Of a stretch of 64,000 nucleotides of DNA, positions 51,317 to 59,997 are shown in pieces (position 1 is the stretch's first letter; each line of letters begins with the position of its first letter). Under the pieces are notes generated by a model, which worked only from the letters and a program-made list of their open reading frames with translations, was not told where the DNA came from and ran no database searches. Origin of the DNA: an uncultured Bacteroides sp. Lineage in GTDB: Bacteria; Bacteroidota; Bacteroidia; Bacteroidales; Bacteroidaceae. The translations under genes and the position numbers were made by a program. Location: assembly GCA_948847595.1 (NCBI GenBank), contig CAQOGY010000010.1, positions 1-64,000 of the forward strand. Direction: 5' to 3'.

Positions 51317-53503
51317 CTATCGGTTAAACAACTCGAAAGTAAATTTACATCCGATCCCGCTGAACTTCCAGTTCTCACTGCTGACGAATACTCCCACATC
51401 AAAGACATGCGTACCGATACCATAACCCACTTCCAGATATGGCTGGAGATGCGGCATAGAGAGCGCACTGATATAAAGACGTTCGTTCTGCACATAGCGG
51501 GTATATTTCATCAAATGCCGGAGAATAAGGAAAGGAGCCTCGTAAGTGAAATGTCCGCGTACATAGCGGCGGGAGGAGTTGTACCAACGTCCGTCGAGCA
51601 CCTGAAACACACCACCGATTTCATCATTCCACCCTACCGGCAGATTATGACGGGCAAAATTGGCAAAGTCCACAAAGTACAGTTCATCCTGATTGGTAAA
51701 CGCCCCGAAGCCGAAACGATAATAAATATTTCGCATCAGCCCCAGCTGAATCTTATGTTGAAGGTCGAATTCTATCCGTTCATATTCTCCGGTACTTTTA
51801 AATACTCCTTCTATTCCCCGTTCATAGTCCACCGAAAATGTCGGATAGTCAGAGCGGAGATTGATCTTACGCTTTCCGTTCATATAATAATAAAGCGCCG
51901 GAGTCCATTCCACCCGGATGCGCGGGGCAAAGCTGATATAGGTATTTCTGAAGCGTTCCATAAATTCCGGCGGAGGCATCGGATAGTCACCCGTAATCAC
52001 AAAACGGGATTTCTCGACAGCTGTTCTCTTGTGTGCCGAGAAACCGAGGCTGATATCCAGTCCGTTGGTAATTTCAAAACTATGACGGAAGTTGAAATAC
52101 AAGTCCTTGAAATAATCCAGATGGATGAGGTCGAAATTAAAGATACTGTCCGGCATCGCTTTCAGTTCGTCCAGCATCTTGCTGCTATAGATACGGTTAC
52201 CATTACCCACACTCAACCGGAAAAAGCCCCGTTTCTGCGGCCAGTACTCAAAGTCGGCATTCAGCGACCAGTAGAACTCTTTCCGTGTAAAGTTATAACC
52301 CAGTTTGGGTACGATGCGGAGCCACTTGTCGCCTCTGAAAATCCGGTTGTAACGGAAATCCTGCCGGTATGATAATCCGTTGCTTCCGCTATAACTGAAC
52401 AAAAGCGGATTGATAAACGGCGAGAAGCGGACACTTCCGATATTGGACAGATTGAATTTATAATCTTCCACCATCAGGTCGCCCATCGTTCCCCAGAAAG
52501 CCTGACTCTTGGATTTTCGTTGCACCGACACGGTATCCCGTCTGTATGCGTAATCCTTATAAAGTTGTTTTTCCCTGTCACTCAAAGGAATGGGACGTAA
52601 TACGCCAAACGTGGAAGCATCTGTTTTATAGGCATTCGTATCACACTGCAAGGAGAATGATTCCGACAAATTATACTTTTTCTTCTCCTTCTTCCGAACC
52701 TTTCTTTCTTTCAGTTCTATTGATTTATAGTCCAACGAAGCGGTATAATTGCCGTCCACCTTATTGCCCAGGAACTTAAAAAGGGCCTCCACATCATAAC
52801 GCACCGGGAGAAACTCATCTTTCTTTCCAACTTCCCCCATCTTGATCCAGCAAGTAAACGTAATCAGTTCCGACCGTCCCGAAAAACGTATTTCACGCAC
52901 GCTCCATACATTGCTGCTGACAATCATATAGCCGCCCACCAGCTGGTCGCTCTTGGTACGGGGAATGAAACGTATCCGGTAGTCGAGATTATTGGGATCG
53001 CCCATCACACTGTCTATCCGGTATTTGTAGTATTTCTGCCCGTTCTTGGCAAGCGGAGACAGCAAGCGTTCGTCATTCAGAAGAGAAGATGAGTAGATAT
53101 TGACACTAAAATATTCAAGCAGCCCCGGCAGTCCCCTGTTTCCTCTCACAGTGCCTTGTGATGCCTTTACTTTTTGGTCATAGATATTGGGAGCTGTATA
53201 ATGCAGGTCACTGTACGTTTCGAGCAAGTATTCACGTACCCCTTTCTGCAAGCGAAACATCGAAGGAACGTACCGGAGGATAAAATTCTTCTTCTGAATA
53301 TTCATCTTACCCTTTATATATAGGTTCGCGCGATAGTCGCTCACTATACTTTCATAAGAGGGAGCAAAAGTCATGACACGCTCAATGATGGAATCAGCAG
53401 ATATCTCCTGACTTGTATAAGGATTAAGAACAAGATTGGCTGCCCCCTTCGGAATAAAAGAGAACAAGCACAACATACATCCTATCAATATCTTATATTT
53501 CAA
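51317..53503 (-). CDS. DUF5686 family outer-membrane-associated protein
   Basis: 728 residues from a TTG at 53503. I prefer this start for three reasons: GGAG lies 9 bp before it, a signal peptide follows at once (LKYKILIGCMLCLFSFIPKG), and a -7 box at 53531-53538 sits between it and the longer in-frame start at 53575. The mature protein is the DUF5686 family (VMTFAPSYESIVSDYRANLY and later). It has a periplasmic N-terminal part and a C-terminal half of aromatic-rich alternating strands that should form a barrel, ending FSGIGCKFTFELFNR. Function unknown. It is an ordinary chromosomal flank of the retron. Confidence 0.9.
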   Translation of the reverse strand: MKYKILIGCMLCLFSFIPKGAANLVLNPYTSQEISADSIIERVMTFAPSYESIVSDYRANLYIKGKMNIQKKNFILRYVPSMFRLQKGVREYLLETYSDLHYTAPNIYDQKVKASQGTVRGNRGLPGLLEYFSVNIYSSSLLNDERLLSPLAKNGQKYYKYRIDSVMGDPNNLDYRIRFIPRTKSDQLVGGYMIVSSNVWSVREIRFSGRSELITFTCWIKMGEVGKKDEFLPVRYDVEALFKFLGNKVDGNYTASLDYKSIELKERKVRKKEKKKYNLSESFSLQCDTNAYKTDASTFGVLRPIPLSDREKQLYKDYAYRRDTVSVQRKSKSQAFWGTMGDLMVEDYKFNLSNIGSVRFSPFINPLLFSYSGSNGLSYRQDFRYNRIFRGDKWLRIVPKLGYNFTRKEFYWSLNADFEYWPQKRGFFRLSVGNGNRIYSSKMLDELKAMPDSIFNFDLIHLDYFKDLYFNFRHSFEITNGLDISLGFSAHKRTAVEKSRFVITGDYPMPPPEFMERFRNTYISFAPRIRVEWTPALYYYMNGKRKINLRSDYPTFSVDYERGIEGVFKSTGEYERIEFDLQHKIQLGLMRNIYYRFGFGAFTNQDELYFVDFANFARHNLPVGWNDEIGGVFQVLDGRWYNSSRRYVRGHFTYEAPFLILRHLMKYTRYVQNERLYISALSMPHLQPYLEVGYGIGTHVFDVGVFVSSENWKFSGIGCKFTFELFNR

Positions 53504-53530
53504 TCGTCGTATCTCCTTGTTTATTGTAGG

Positions 53531-53538
53531 CAAATATA
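53531..53538 (-). promoter_or_regulatory. Promoter -7 box for DUF5686 gene
   Basis: The minus strand reads TATATTTG, a full match to TAnnTTTG, 28 bp before the TTG start at 53503. Confidence 0.6.
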
Positions 53539-53713
53539 AAAAAGAATATCGAAAAGCAAGGGAATTAAGCTGCAAAAAAGCGTTAGCAAGGAAAATCCTT
53601 TCTCAATGCCACGCATCATATCAGTTTTCATGGACATTTTTCTACTTATTAAATCCACTTCCCAATTTCTTCAATCATTACAGTAGAATACAATAAACAT
53701 TTTCTCTATAAAA

Positions 53714-53857
53714 AATAATATCTTCGAGTGCATGAATTAATTCGTCCGGCTATAGGCAACGTTTCGTCCGCCTATAGGCAAACGCAACGTCTACTATAGG
53801 CAAACTTGCATCCGGCTATAGGCGGACGAATTAATTTATGCACTCCAAAGTATTATT
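53714..53857. repeat. 144-bp imperfect palindrome containing a 22-bp period array
   Basis: The left arm (53714-53755) and right arm (53816-53857) are 42 bp each and match at 37 of 42 positions when one is reversed and complemented. Between them are 60 bp. The word CTATAGGC (CTATAGG plus C) starts at 53750, 53772, 53794 and 53816, exactly 22 bp apart. The structure lies in the 784-bp gap between divergent DUF5686 and glnN. Neither a T-tract nor a promoter word is inside the loop. Confidence 0.92.
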
Positions 53858-53904
53858 TATTGCACAAGCCGGGACTAAATTTAGTATAGGATAAAAAAAC
53901 GCAT

Positions 53905-54105
53905 ATGCAAATGAACGCCTCGATGGGAAAACATTTACAGTTCCTCACCCAAATGGCTATGGACAGTACTACAATGAAGCTGCTATACAGAAACATAAAC
54001 AAGCATTATATGCAGGTAGAAATACTAGTCAAACAGATGGCTGCAGAAATCGACCGACAGAAAAACAAGGACGGACAGCAGGAAATACTGGAATCCATCT
54101 CTTAA
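53905..54105 (+). CDS. Possible small Met-rich protein
   Basis: 66 residues, beginning MQMNASMGKHLQFLTQMAMD, with eight Met and a helical, amphipathic pattern. No membrane helix or signal peptide. The upstream sequence has GGATAAAA 10-17 bases before the ATG but no clear -7 box. It may be a real small gene or a chance frame between the palindrome and the glnN promoter region. I do not recognise it. Confidence 0.35.
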   Translation: MQMNASMGKHLQFLTQMAMDSTTMKLLYRNINKHYMQVEILVKQMAAEIDRQKNKDGQQEILESIS

Positions 54106-54170
54106 TCGGTTATAATCAAAAAGTGCCGTGATGGACAAAAGGTGATTCAGAGACGAATCAATCCTATAAG

Positions 54171-54240
54171 GAGGGGGTATTCTTCAGAAAAATATATCAT
54201 TTTCCGAAAATACCCCCTTTAAAATAGGGGTACTTTCAGA
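54171..54240 (+). promoter_or_regulatory. Triplicated operator-like motif upstream of glnN
   Basis: A motif of the form GGGGTATTCTTCAGAAAAA appears at about 54173-54191, again as GGGGTACTTTCAGAAAAA at about 54227-54245, and once inverted at about 54200-54217 (TTTTCCGAAAATACCCCC). The first and inverted copies can form a hairpin. Each contains the short palindrome TTTTC-N-GAAAA or a one-off version. The last copy ends just before the -7 box. Confidence 0.65.
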
Positions 54241-54249
54241 AAAAACATA

Positions 54250-54257
54250 TATTTTTG
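54250..54257 (+). promoter_or_regulatory. Promoter -7 box for glnN
   Basis: Reads TATTTTTG, a full match to TAnnTTTG, 30 bp before the ATG at 54288. It rules out the longer frame that begins inside the box at 54255. Confidence 0.65.
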
Positions 54258-54287
54258 CGCCATCAACCGATAAAAAGAAGACGATTT

Positions 54288-56477
54288 ATGTCAAAAATGA
54301 GATTTTACGCCTTACAAGAACTTTCCAACCGGAAGCCGCTGGAAGTTACTGCCCCTTCCAACAAACTCTCTGATTATTATGGTAGCCACGTATTCGACCG
54401 CAAGAAGATGCAGGAGTATCTTCCGAAGGAAGCCTATAAGGCTGTTACCGATGCAATCGAAAAAGGTACACCGATCAGCCGTGAAATAGCCGACCTGATT
54501 GCCAACGGCATGAAGAGCTGGGCCAAGTCGCTCAACGTCACCCACTACACACACTGGTTTCAGCCTCTGACAGACGGAACCGCCGAAAAGCATGACGGCT
54601 TTATCGAATTCGGCGAAGACGGCGGAGTCATTGAACGATTCTCCGGAAAACTGCTGATTCAGCAAGAACCGGACGCTTCTTCTTTCCCCAATGGCGGTAT
54701 CCGTAATACATTCGAAGCTCGCGGATATACCGCATGGGATGTTTCTTCTCCGGCATTCGTAGTAGATACCACGCTCTGTATCCCTACGATTTTTATCTCT
54801 TACACAGGCGAAGCGCTGGATTACAAGACTCCGCTTCTGAAAGCACTTGCCGCCGTAGACAAGGCTGCCACGGATGTTTGCCAGCTATTCGACAAGAACG
54901 TAACACGCGTCTTTACCAACTTAGGATGGGAACAGGAATATTTCCTCGTAGACTCCTCCTTATATAATGCACGTCCCGACCTTTGTCTGACCGGACGTAC
55001 CTTGATGGGACACTCTTCCGCCAAAGACCAACAGTTGGAAGACCACTATTTCGGCTCCATTCCTCCACGTGTCACCGCATTTATGAAGGAACTCGAAATC
55101 GAATGTCACAAACTGGGCATCCCTGCCAAGACCCGTCACAACGAAGTAGCTCCCAACCAGTTCGAGCTGGCTCCCATCTTCGAAAACTGCAACCTGGCAA
55201 ACGACCACAACCAGCTTGTCATGGACTTGATGAAGCGTATCGCACGCAAGCATCACTTCAATGTATTGCTGCACGAAAAACCATATAGCAGCGTTAACGG
55301 CTCCGGCAAACACAATAACTGGTCGCTGTGCACCGACACCGGCATCAACCTGTTTGCCCCCGGAAAGAACCCGAAAGGCAATATGCTGTTCCTTACTTTC
55401 CTGGTAAACGTACTGATGATGGTATACAAGAACCAGGACCTGCTGCGTGCCTCCATCATGAGTGCCAGCAACAGCTACCGCCTGGGAGCGAACGAAGCTC
55501 CTCCCGCCATCCTCTCCTGCTTCCTCGGTTCACAACTCTCGGCAACCCTCGACGAAATCGTACGCCAAGTAGGAAACGAAAAGATGACACCGGAAGAAAA
55601 GACTACGCTGAAACTGGGAATCGGACGTATCCCGGAAATCTTGCTCGATACCACCGACCGCAACCGTACTTCTCCTTTCGCCTTCACCGGAAACCGCTTT
55701 GAGTTCCGTGCCGCCGGTTCTTCTTCCAACTGTGCCGCCGCCATGATCGCCATCAACGCCGCCATGGCCAACCAGTTGAACGAATTCCGCGCATCTGTGG
55801 AGAAACTGATGGAAGAAGGAGTGGGCAAAGACGAAGCTATCTTCCGCCTGCTGAAAGAAACCATCATCGCTTCCGAAGCCATCCGCTTTGAAGGCGACGG
55901 TTACTCAGAAGAATGGAGACAGGAAGCTGCCCGCCGCGGACTGACCAACATCTGCCACGTGCCGGAAGCACTGATGCACTACGTAGACAACCAGTCGAAA
56001 TCGGTACTGATCGGTGAGCGCATCTTCAACGAAACCGAACTGAACAGCCGTCTCGAAGTAGAACTGGAAAAATACACCATGAAGGTACAGATCGAGGGAC
56101 GCGTATTGGGCGACCTTGCCATCAACCACATCGTGCCGACGGCTGTCACCTACCAGAACCGGCTATTGGAGAATCTTTGCAAAATGAAAGAAATCTTCTC
56201 TCCCGAAGAATACGAAGTATTGAGCGCCGACCGCAAAGAGCTGATTCGCGAAATCTCACACCGGGTGACTTCCATCAAAGTATTGGTACGCGAAATGACC
56301 GAAGCCCGAAAAGTTGCCAATCACAAAGACAACTACAAAGAGAGAGCATTCGAATACGAAGAAAAAGTACGTCCTTATCTTGATAAAATCCGCGATCATA
56401 TCGATCACCTGGAGATGGAGGTAGACGACGAAATATGGCCGCTACCCAAGTACAGGGAACTCTTGTTCACCAAATAA
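54288..56477 (+). CDS. glnN: Type III glutamine synthetase
   Basis: 729 residues from the ATG at 54288, the classic length of Bacteroides GSIII. It makes glutamine from glutamate, ammonia and ATP and is the main ammonium-assimilating enzyme in this group. GSIII landmarks are visible: SNRKPLEVTAPSNKLSDYYG near the start, THWFQPLTDGTAEKHDGFIE, the metal/active-site part KTRHNEVAPNQFELAP, and NGSGKHNNWSL. AGK at RAAGSSSNCAAAMIAINAAM completes the core. The gene has its own promoter box behind a triplicated motif, which suggests nitrogen control, and it ends with a terminator. Confidence 0.98.
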   Translation: MSKMRFYALQELSNRKPLEVTAPSNKLSDYYGSHVFDRKKMQEYLPKEAYKAVTDAIEKGTPISREIADLIANGMKSWAKSLNVTHYTHWFQPLTDGTAEKHDGFIEFGEDGGVIERFSGKLLIQQEPDASSFPNGGIRNTFEARGYTAWDVSSPAFVVDTTLCIPTIFISYTGEALDYKTPLLKALAAVDKAATDVCQLFDKNVTRVFTNLGWEQEYFLVDSSLYNARPDLCLTGRTLMGHSSAKDQQLEDHYFGSIPPRVTAFMKELEIECHKLGIPAKTRHNEVAPNQFELAPIFENCNLANDHNQLVMDLMKRIARKHHFNVLLHEKPYSSVNGSGKHNNWSLCTDTGINLFAPGKNPKGNMLFLTFLVNVLMMVYKNQDLLRASIMSASNSYRLGANEAPPAILSCFLGSQLSATLDEIVRQVGNEKMTPEEKTTLKLGIGRIPEILLDTTDRNRTSPFAFTGNRFEFRAAGSSSNCAAAMIAINAAMANQLNEFRASVEKLMEEGVGKDEAIFRLLKETIIASEAIRFEGDGYSEEWRQEAARRGLTNICHVPEALMHYVDNQSKSVLIGERIFNETELNSRLEVELEKYTMKVQIEGRVLGDLAINHIVPTAVTYQNRLLENLCKMKEIFSPEEYEVLSADRKELIREISHRVTSIKVLVREMTEARKVANHKDNYKERAFEYEEKVRPYLDKIRDHIDHLEMEVDDEIWPLPKYRELLFTK

Positions 56478-56487
56478 AAAGCTCCTG

Positions 56488-56523
56488 AAGATTGCACGAA
56501 AGAACCTGCTTTTGTGCAATCTT
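56488..56523 (+). terminator. Intrinsic terminator after glnN
   Basis: Stem AAGATTGCAC (56488-56497) with GTGCAATCTT (56514-56523) and a 16-base loop, followed by TTTATAG. Confidence 0.88.
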
Positions 56524-56558
56524 TTTATAGATTCGTTCATTTTCTCATTTTTTCTTTC

Positions 56559-56566
56559 TACTTTTG
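56559..56566 (+). promoter_or_regulatory. Promoter -7 box for Crp/Fnr gene
   Basis: Reads TACTTTTG, a full match to TAnnTTTG, 28 bp before the ATG. Confidence 0.6.
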
Positions 56567-56594
56567 TGCTGTATAACACAGTTTTGTAGCACCC

Positions 56595-57296
56595 ATGGTA
56601 AAAATGAACATGTCAGACATCGATATTTCGGAACCATTATCCGATTTGTTAGCTCCTTTGAATAACGAACAAAGGGAGTTTCTGATGAACAATTATACAA
56701 TACAGACCTACAAAAAAAACGAAACCATCTACTGCGAAGGGGAGACTCCCTCTCATTTGATGTGCCTCATTACCGGCAAGGTCAAAATCTTCAAAGATGG
56801 TGTAGGAGGTAGAAGTCAGATTATCCGCATGATTAAACAGCGGGAATACTTTGCGTACCGTGCATACTTCGCAAAGGAAGACTTCGTAACTGCTGCCGCT
56901 GCTTTTGAACCTTCTGTTATCTGTCTCATCCCCATGACTGCCATTACCACGCTTATTGCTCAAAACAATGATTTAGCCATGTTCTTCATCCGCCAGCTTT
57001 CTATCGATCTCGGCATTTCCGACGAACGTACCGTCAGCCTGACACAGAAACATATCCGCGGACGTCTGGCAGAATCGCTAATTTTCCTCAAAGAAAGCTA
57101 CGGTCTGGAAGAAGACGGGTCGACATTGAGTATTTATCTTTCCCGTGAAGACCTGGCAAATCTGTCGAACATGACCACCTCGAACGCCATCCGTACCTTA
57201 TCACAGTTCGCTACGGAACGCCTGATCACCATCGACGGAAGAAAGATCAAAATCATTGAAGAAGAAAAACTCAAGAAAATAAGCAAGATAGGATAA
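56595..57296 (+). CDS. Crp/Fnr family transcriptional regulator
   Basis: 233 residues. The N-terminal cyclic-nucleotide-binding-type barrel (NNYTIQTYKKNETIYCEGET, PSHLMCLITGKVKIFKDGVG) and dimer helix (FFIRQLSIDLGISDERTVSL) precede a winged helix (SREDLANLSNMTTSNAIRTL). It has no Fnr-type Cys cluster, and the cAMP-contact signature is not obvious, so the ligand is unknown. A start at Met4 or Met6 is also possible (MVKMNMSDID). It sits directly downstream of glnN behind a terminator, with its own promoter, so co-regulation with glnN is not implied. Confidence 0.94.
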   Translation: MVKMNMSDIDISEPLSDLLAPLNNEQREFLMNNYTIQTYKKNETIYCEGETPSHLMCLITGKVKIFKDGVGGRSQIIRMIKQREYFAYRAYFAKEDFVTAAAAFEPSVICLIPMTAITTLIAQNNDLAMFFIRQLSIDLGISDERTVSLTQKHIRGRLAESLIFLKESYGLEEDGSTLSIYLSREDLANLSNMTTSNAIRTLSQFATERLITIDGRKIKIIEEEKLKKISKIG

Positions 57297-57343
57297 TACA
57301 GACCTTATACGATCATAAAAAGTGATCTGAAACTTTAACTGGA

Positions 57344-57366
57344 AGCCGATGTTCGTCACATCGGCT
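57344..57366 (+). terminator. Intrinsic terminator after Crp/Fnr gene
   Basis: Stem AGCCGATGT (57344-57352) with ACATCGGCT (57358-57366), a 5-base loop, and TTTTTATTT after it. Confidence 0.92.
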
Positions 57367-57382
57367 TTTTTATTTCTATACT

Positions 57383-57414
57383 ATTGGAACTTATCAATTA
57401 AACAAGTACATTTG
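57383..57414 (+). promoter_or_regulatory. Promoter for GH20 gene
   Basis: The -7 TACATTTG (57407-57414) is a full match to TAnnTTTG. ATTG (57383-57386), one base off TTTG, lies 20 bp upstream. The ATG is at 57454. Confidence 0.65.
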
Positions 57415-57453
57415 TCCTGTCAATATATTAATAACTTAACACAATTTCAGACC

Positions 57454-59883
57454 ATGAAGAAAAGTATTTCCCTTCTTCTTTTGTCCTTACTTATGATTAC
57501 CCCCAGTTGTCAGAAGCCAAAAGAAGTGACGAACGAGTACAATATCGTTCCGCAACCCAACCAGCTTGTTCCCAAAGAAGGCCGCTTCGAACTGAGTAAC
57601 AAAGTCCGGCTGGTAGTTCCGTCCGATGCTCCGGAAGTTAAAAAGGTAGCCGACGGCTTTGCCGAACAACTGAAACAGACTGCCGGAATCTCTCTGAAAG
57701 AAGCCGAAAGCGTGGATGGAAAGCCTGCTATCAGTTTCGTACTACAAGAAGGTATGCCTAAAGAAGGCTACAAACTGTCTGTCACCCCTACCCTTATTAC
57801 AGTTACAGCTTCCCAGCCGAACGGATTTTTCTATGGTGTACAGACTATTTATCAACTTCTTCCTCCCGCTGTTTACGGAAAAGAACTGAAGAAGAAAGCC
57901 GACTGGTCTGTTCCGGCTGTAGAGATCGAAGACGCTCCCCGCTTTGTACATCGCGGACTGATGCTGGACGTTTGCCGCCATTACGCCCCGATAGAGTATA
58001 TCTACAAGTTTATCGACCTGTTGGCAATGAACAAGATGAACGTTTTCCACTGGCATCTGACGGACGATCAGGGATGGAGAATCGAAATCAAGAAATATCC
58101 GAAACTGACAGAGATAGGTTCCAAACGTGAAAAGACGCTGGTAGACTATTATTATGTGAACTATCCGCAAGTATTCGACGGAATAGAACACGGAGGATAT
58201 TACACACAGGAACAGATAAAAGAAGTAGTAGCTTATGCTGCAAGCAAATATATCAATGTAATCCCCGAAATAGAAATGCCGGGGCATGCATTGGCGGCTC
58301 TGGCTGCTTACCCCGAATTGTCTTGTGATTCTACACAGACATATAAAGTATCACCTACGTGGGGCGTATTCGAACAGGTATTCTGCCCGAGCGAGACCAC
58401 TTTCAAGTTCTTTGAAGGAGTCATGGATGAGGTAGTCGAATTATTTCCCAGCGAATACATTCATATCGGAGGGGACGAATGCCCCAAAACAGCTTGGAAG
58501 AACAGTGCTTTCTGTCAGCAGTTGATTCGTCAGTTAGGCTTGAAGGATGACGTGACTCCCAGCAAAGTGGACGGAATGAAGCATAGCAAGGAAGATAAAC
58601 TGCAAAGTTACTTCGTTACCCGCATGGAAAAATACCTGAACGGCAAAGGACGCAATATCATCGGCTGGGACGAGATTTTGGAAGGCGGTCTGGCTCCGAA
58701 CGCTACTGTCTTATCATGGCGTGGCGTTGAAGGCGGATTGAATGCAGCTAAAGCAGGACACAACGCAATCATGGCTCCCATGCCTTATGCTTATCTGGAC
58801 TTCTATCAGGAAGATCCGGAAATCGCCCCGACTACCATCGGCGGATACACAACGCTGAAGAAGACTTATAGCTACAATCCTGTTCCGGATGATGCCGATG
58901 AACTGGTGAAAAAGCATATTATCGGTATGCAAGGCAACCTCTGGAGAGAATATATGAAAACTTCCGACCGGGTAGATTATCAGGCCTTCCCACGTGCAAT
59001 GGCAATCGCGGAAACGGGATGGACGCTGGATGCCAACAAAAACTGGAAGAGTTTCTGCGAACGCATGGTTACGGAATTTGAGCGCCTGGAAGTCATGGAT
59101 ACCAAACCCTGCCTCAACTTCTTCGACGTAAACATCAATACTCATGCGGATGAAAACGGTCCGTTGATGGTATTGCTGGAAACATTCTACCCGAATGCGG
59201 AAATCAGATACACCACAGACGGCAGCGAACCGACTTACGGTTCTACGCTATATGAACAGCCTTTCGCACTTGAAGGAAACATCGACCTGAAAGCTGCCGC
59301 CTTCAAAGACGGCAAGATGCTGGGCAAAGTCACCAACAAGCCATTGTATGGCAATCTGCTGGCGGGAAAACCATTTACCGTCAATTATACAATGGGATGG
59401 ACAGGGGATATTTTCGGCGACAATGATGTACTGGGAGCTGACAAAACAACTTTCGGTCTGACGAATGGTAAGAGAGGTAACAATGCTTCTTACACTCCGT
59501 GGTCCAGTTTCGCAATCGTAGAGGGTAAAGACCTGGAATTCATCGTCCATCTGGACAAACCGACAGAAGTAAGAAAAGTGGTCTTCGGCTCCTTGTTCAA
59601 TCCTGCCATGAGAATGCTCCCCGCCGGAGGAGTTGCCGTAGAAGTATCTGCTGACGGTCAGCAATATACTCAGATAGCCGAAAAAGTATTGAAGCATGAT
59701 TGTCCGGAAACGGGAAGAATCGCATTCACCGACTCTATCGAATTCGAACCGACACAAGCCACTTTCCTGAAAGTAAAAATCAAGAATGGCGGTACCTTGC
59801 GTAATGGCGTCAATTTCGAAAAGAACAACGGTCCGGAAGTCATTCCTGCCGAATTGTGGATAGACGAAATCGAAGCATATTAA
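57454..59883 (+). CDS. Beta-N-acetylhexosaminidase (GH20), lipoprotein
   Basis: 809 residues from the ATG at 57454. The longer frame from 57349 begins inside the terminator and upstream of the promoter. A lipoprotein signal (MKKSISLLLLSLLMITPSC) is followed by the GH20b domain (YNIVPQPNQLVPKEGRFELS). The catalytic barrel carries RGLMLDVCRHYAPIEYIYKF, HWHLTDDQGWRIEI and the acid pair in HIGGDECPKTAW. A chitobiase-type C-terminal domain (TTDGSEPTYGSTLYEQPFAL) and an F5/8-type carbohydrate-binding domain complete it. It releases terminal GlcNAc/GalNAc from host glycans, possibly complementing the GH89 enzyme encoded at 21846-24083. Confidence 0.96.
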   Translation: MKKSISLLLLSLLMITPSCQKPKEVTNEYNIVPQPNQLVPKEGRFELSNKVRLVVPSDAPEVKKVADGFAEQLKQTAGISLKEAESVDGKPAISFVLQEGMPKEGYKLSVTPTLITVTASQPNGFFYGVQTIYQLLPPAVYGKELKKKADWSVPAVEIEDAPRFVHRGLMLDVCRHYAPIEYIYKFIDLLAMNKMNVFHWHLTDDQGWRIEIKKYPKLTEIGSKREKTLVDYYYVNYPQVFDGIEHGGYYTQEQIKEVVAYAASKYINVIPEIEMPGHALAALAAYPELSCDSTQTYKVSPTWGVFEQVFCPSETTFKFFEGVMDEVVELFPSEYIHIGGDECPKTAWKNSAFCQQLIRQLGLKDDVTPSKVDGMKHSKEDKLQSYFVTRMEKYLNGKGRNIIGWDEILEGGLAPNATVLSWRGVEGGLNAAKAGHNAIMAPMPYAYLDFYQEDPEIAPTTIGGYTTLKKTYSYNPVPDDADELVKKHIIGMQGNLWREYMKTSDRVDYQAFPRAMAIAETGWTLDANKNWKSFCERMVTEFERLEVMDTKPCLNFFDVNINTHADENGPLMVLLETFYPNAEIRYTTDGSEPTYGSTLYEQPFALEGNIDLKAAAFKDGKMLGKVTNKPLYGNLLAGKPFTVNYTMGWTGDIFGDNDVLGADKTTFGLTNGKRGNNASYTPWSSFAIVEGKDLEFIVHLDKPTEVRKVVFGSLFNPAMRMLPAGGVAVEVSADGQQYTQIAEKVLKHDCPETGRIAFTDSIEFEPTQATFLKVKIKNGGTLRNGVNFEKNNGPEVIPAELWIDEIEAY

Positions 59884-59898
59884 TGCCTGTGAGATAAC

Positions 59899-59944
59899 AA
59901 AAAACGGTGGACATTCAGCTTGTTGCTCATGTCCACCGTTTTTT
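59899..59944. terminator. Bidirectional terminator between GH20 gene and trxB
   Basis: A 16-bp perfect stem (59899-59914 with 59929-59944, AAAAAACGGTGGACAT) with a 14-base loop. An A-run on one side and a T-run on the other let it stop both convergent genes. Confidence 0.93.
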
Positions 59945-59997
59945 TATCGATTCAGTTCTTATTTATTCCATGCAAAGCATTCCGCCTTACTTCATCT

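Noticed and set aside
51305..52372. 355-codon open frame on the plus strand beside the retron, a possible effector gene
   Set aside because: It lies entirely antisense inside the DUF5686 gene, whose signal peptide, promoter box and barrel pattern are clear. The antisense protein has no recognisable domain and no promoter box.
53714..53857. Invertible promoter switch
   Set aside because: The arms are long and imperfect, the 60-bp centre holds no TAnnTTTG box, and no recombinase gene is near.
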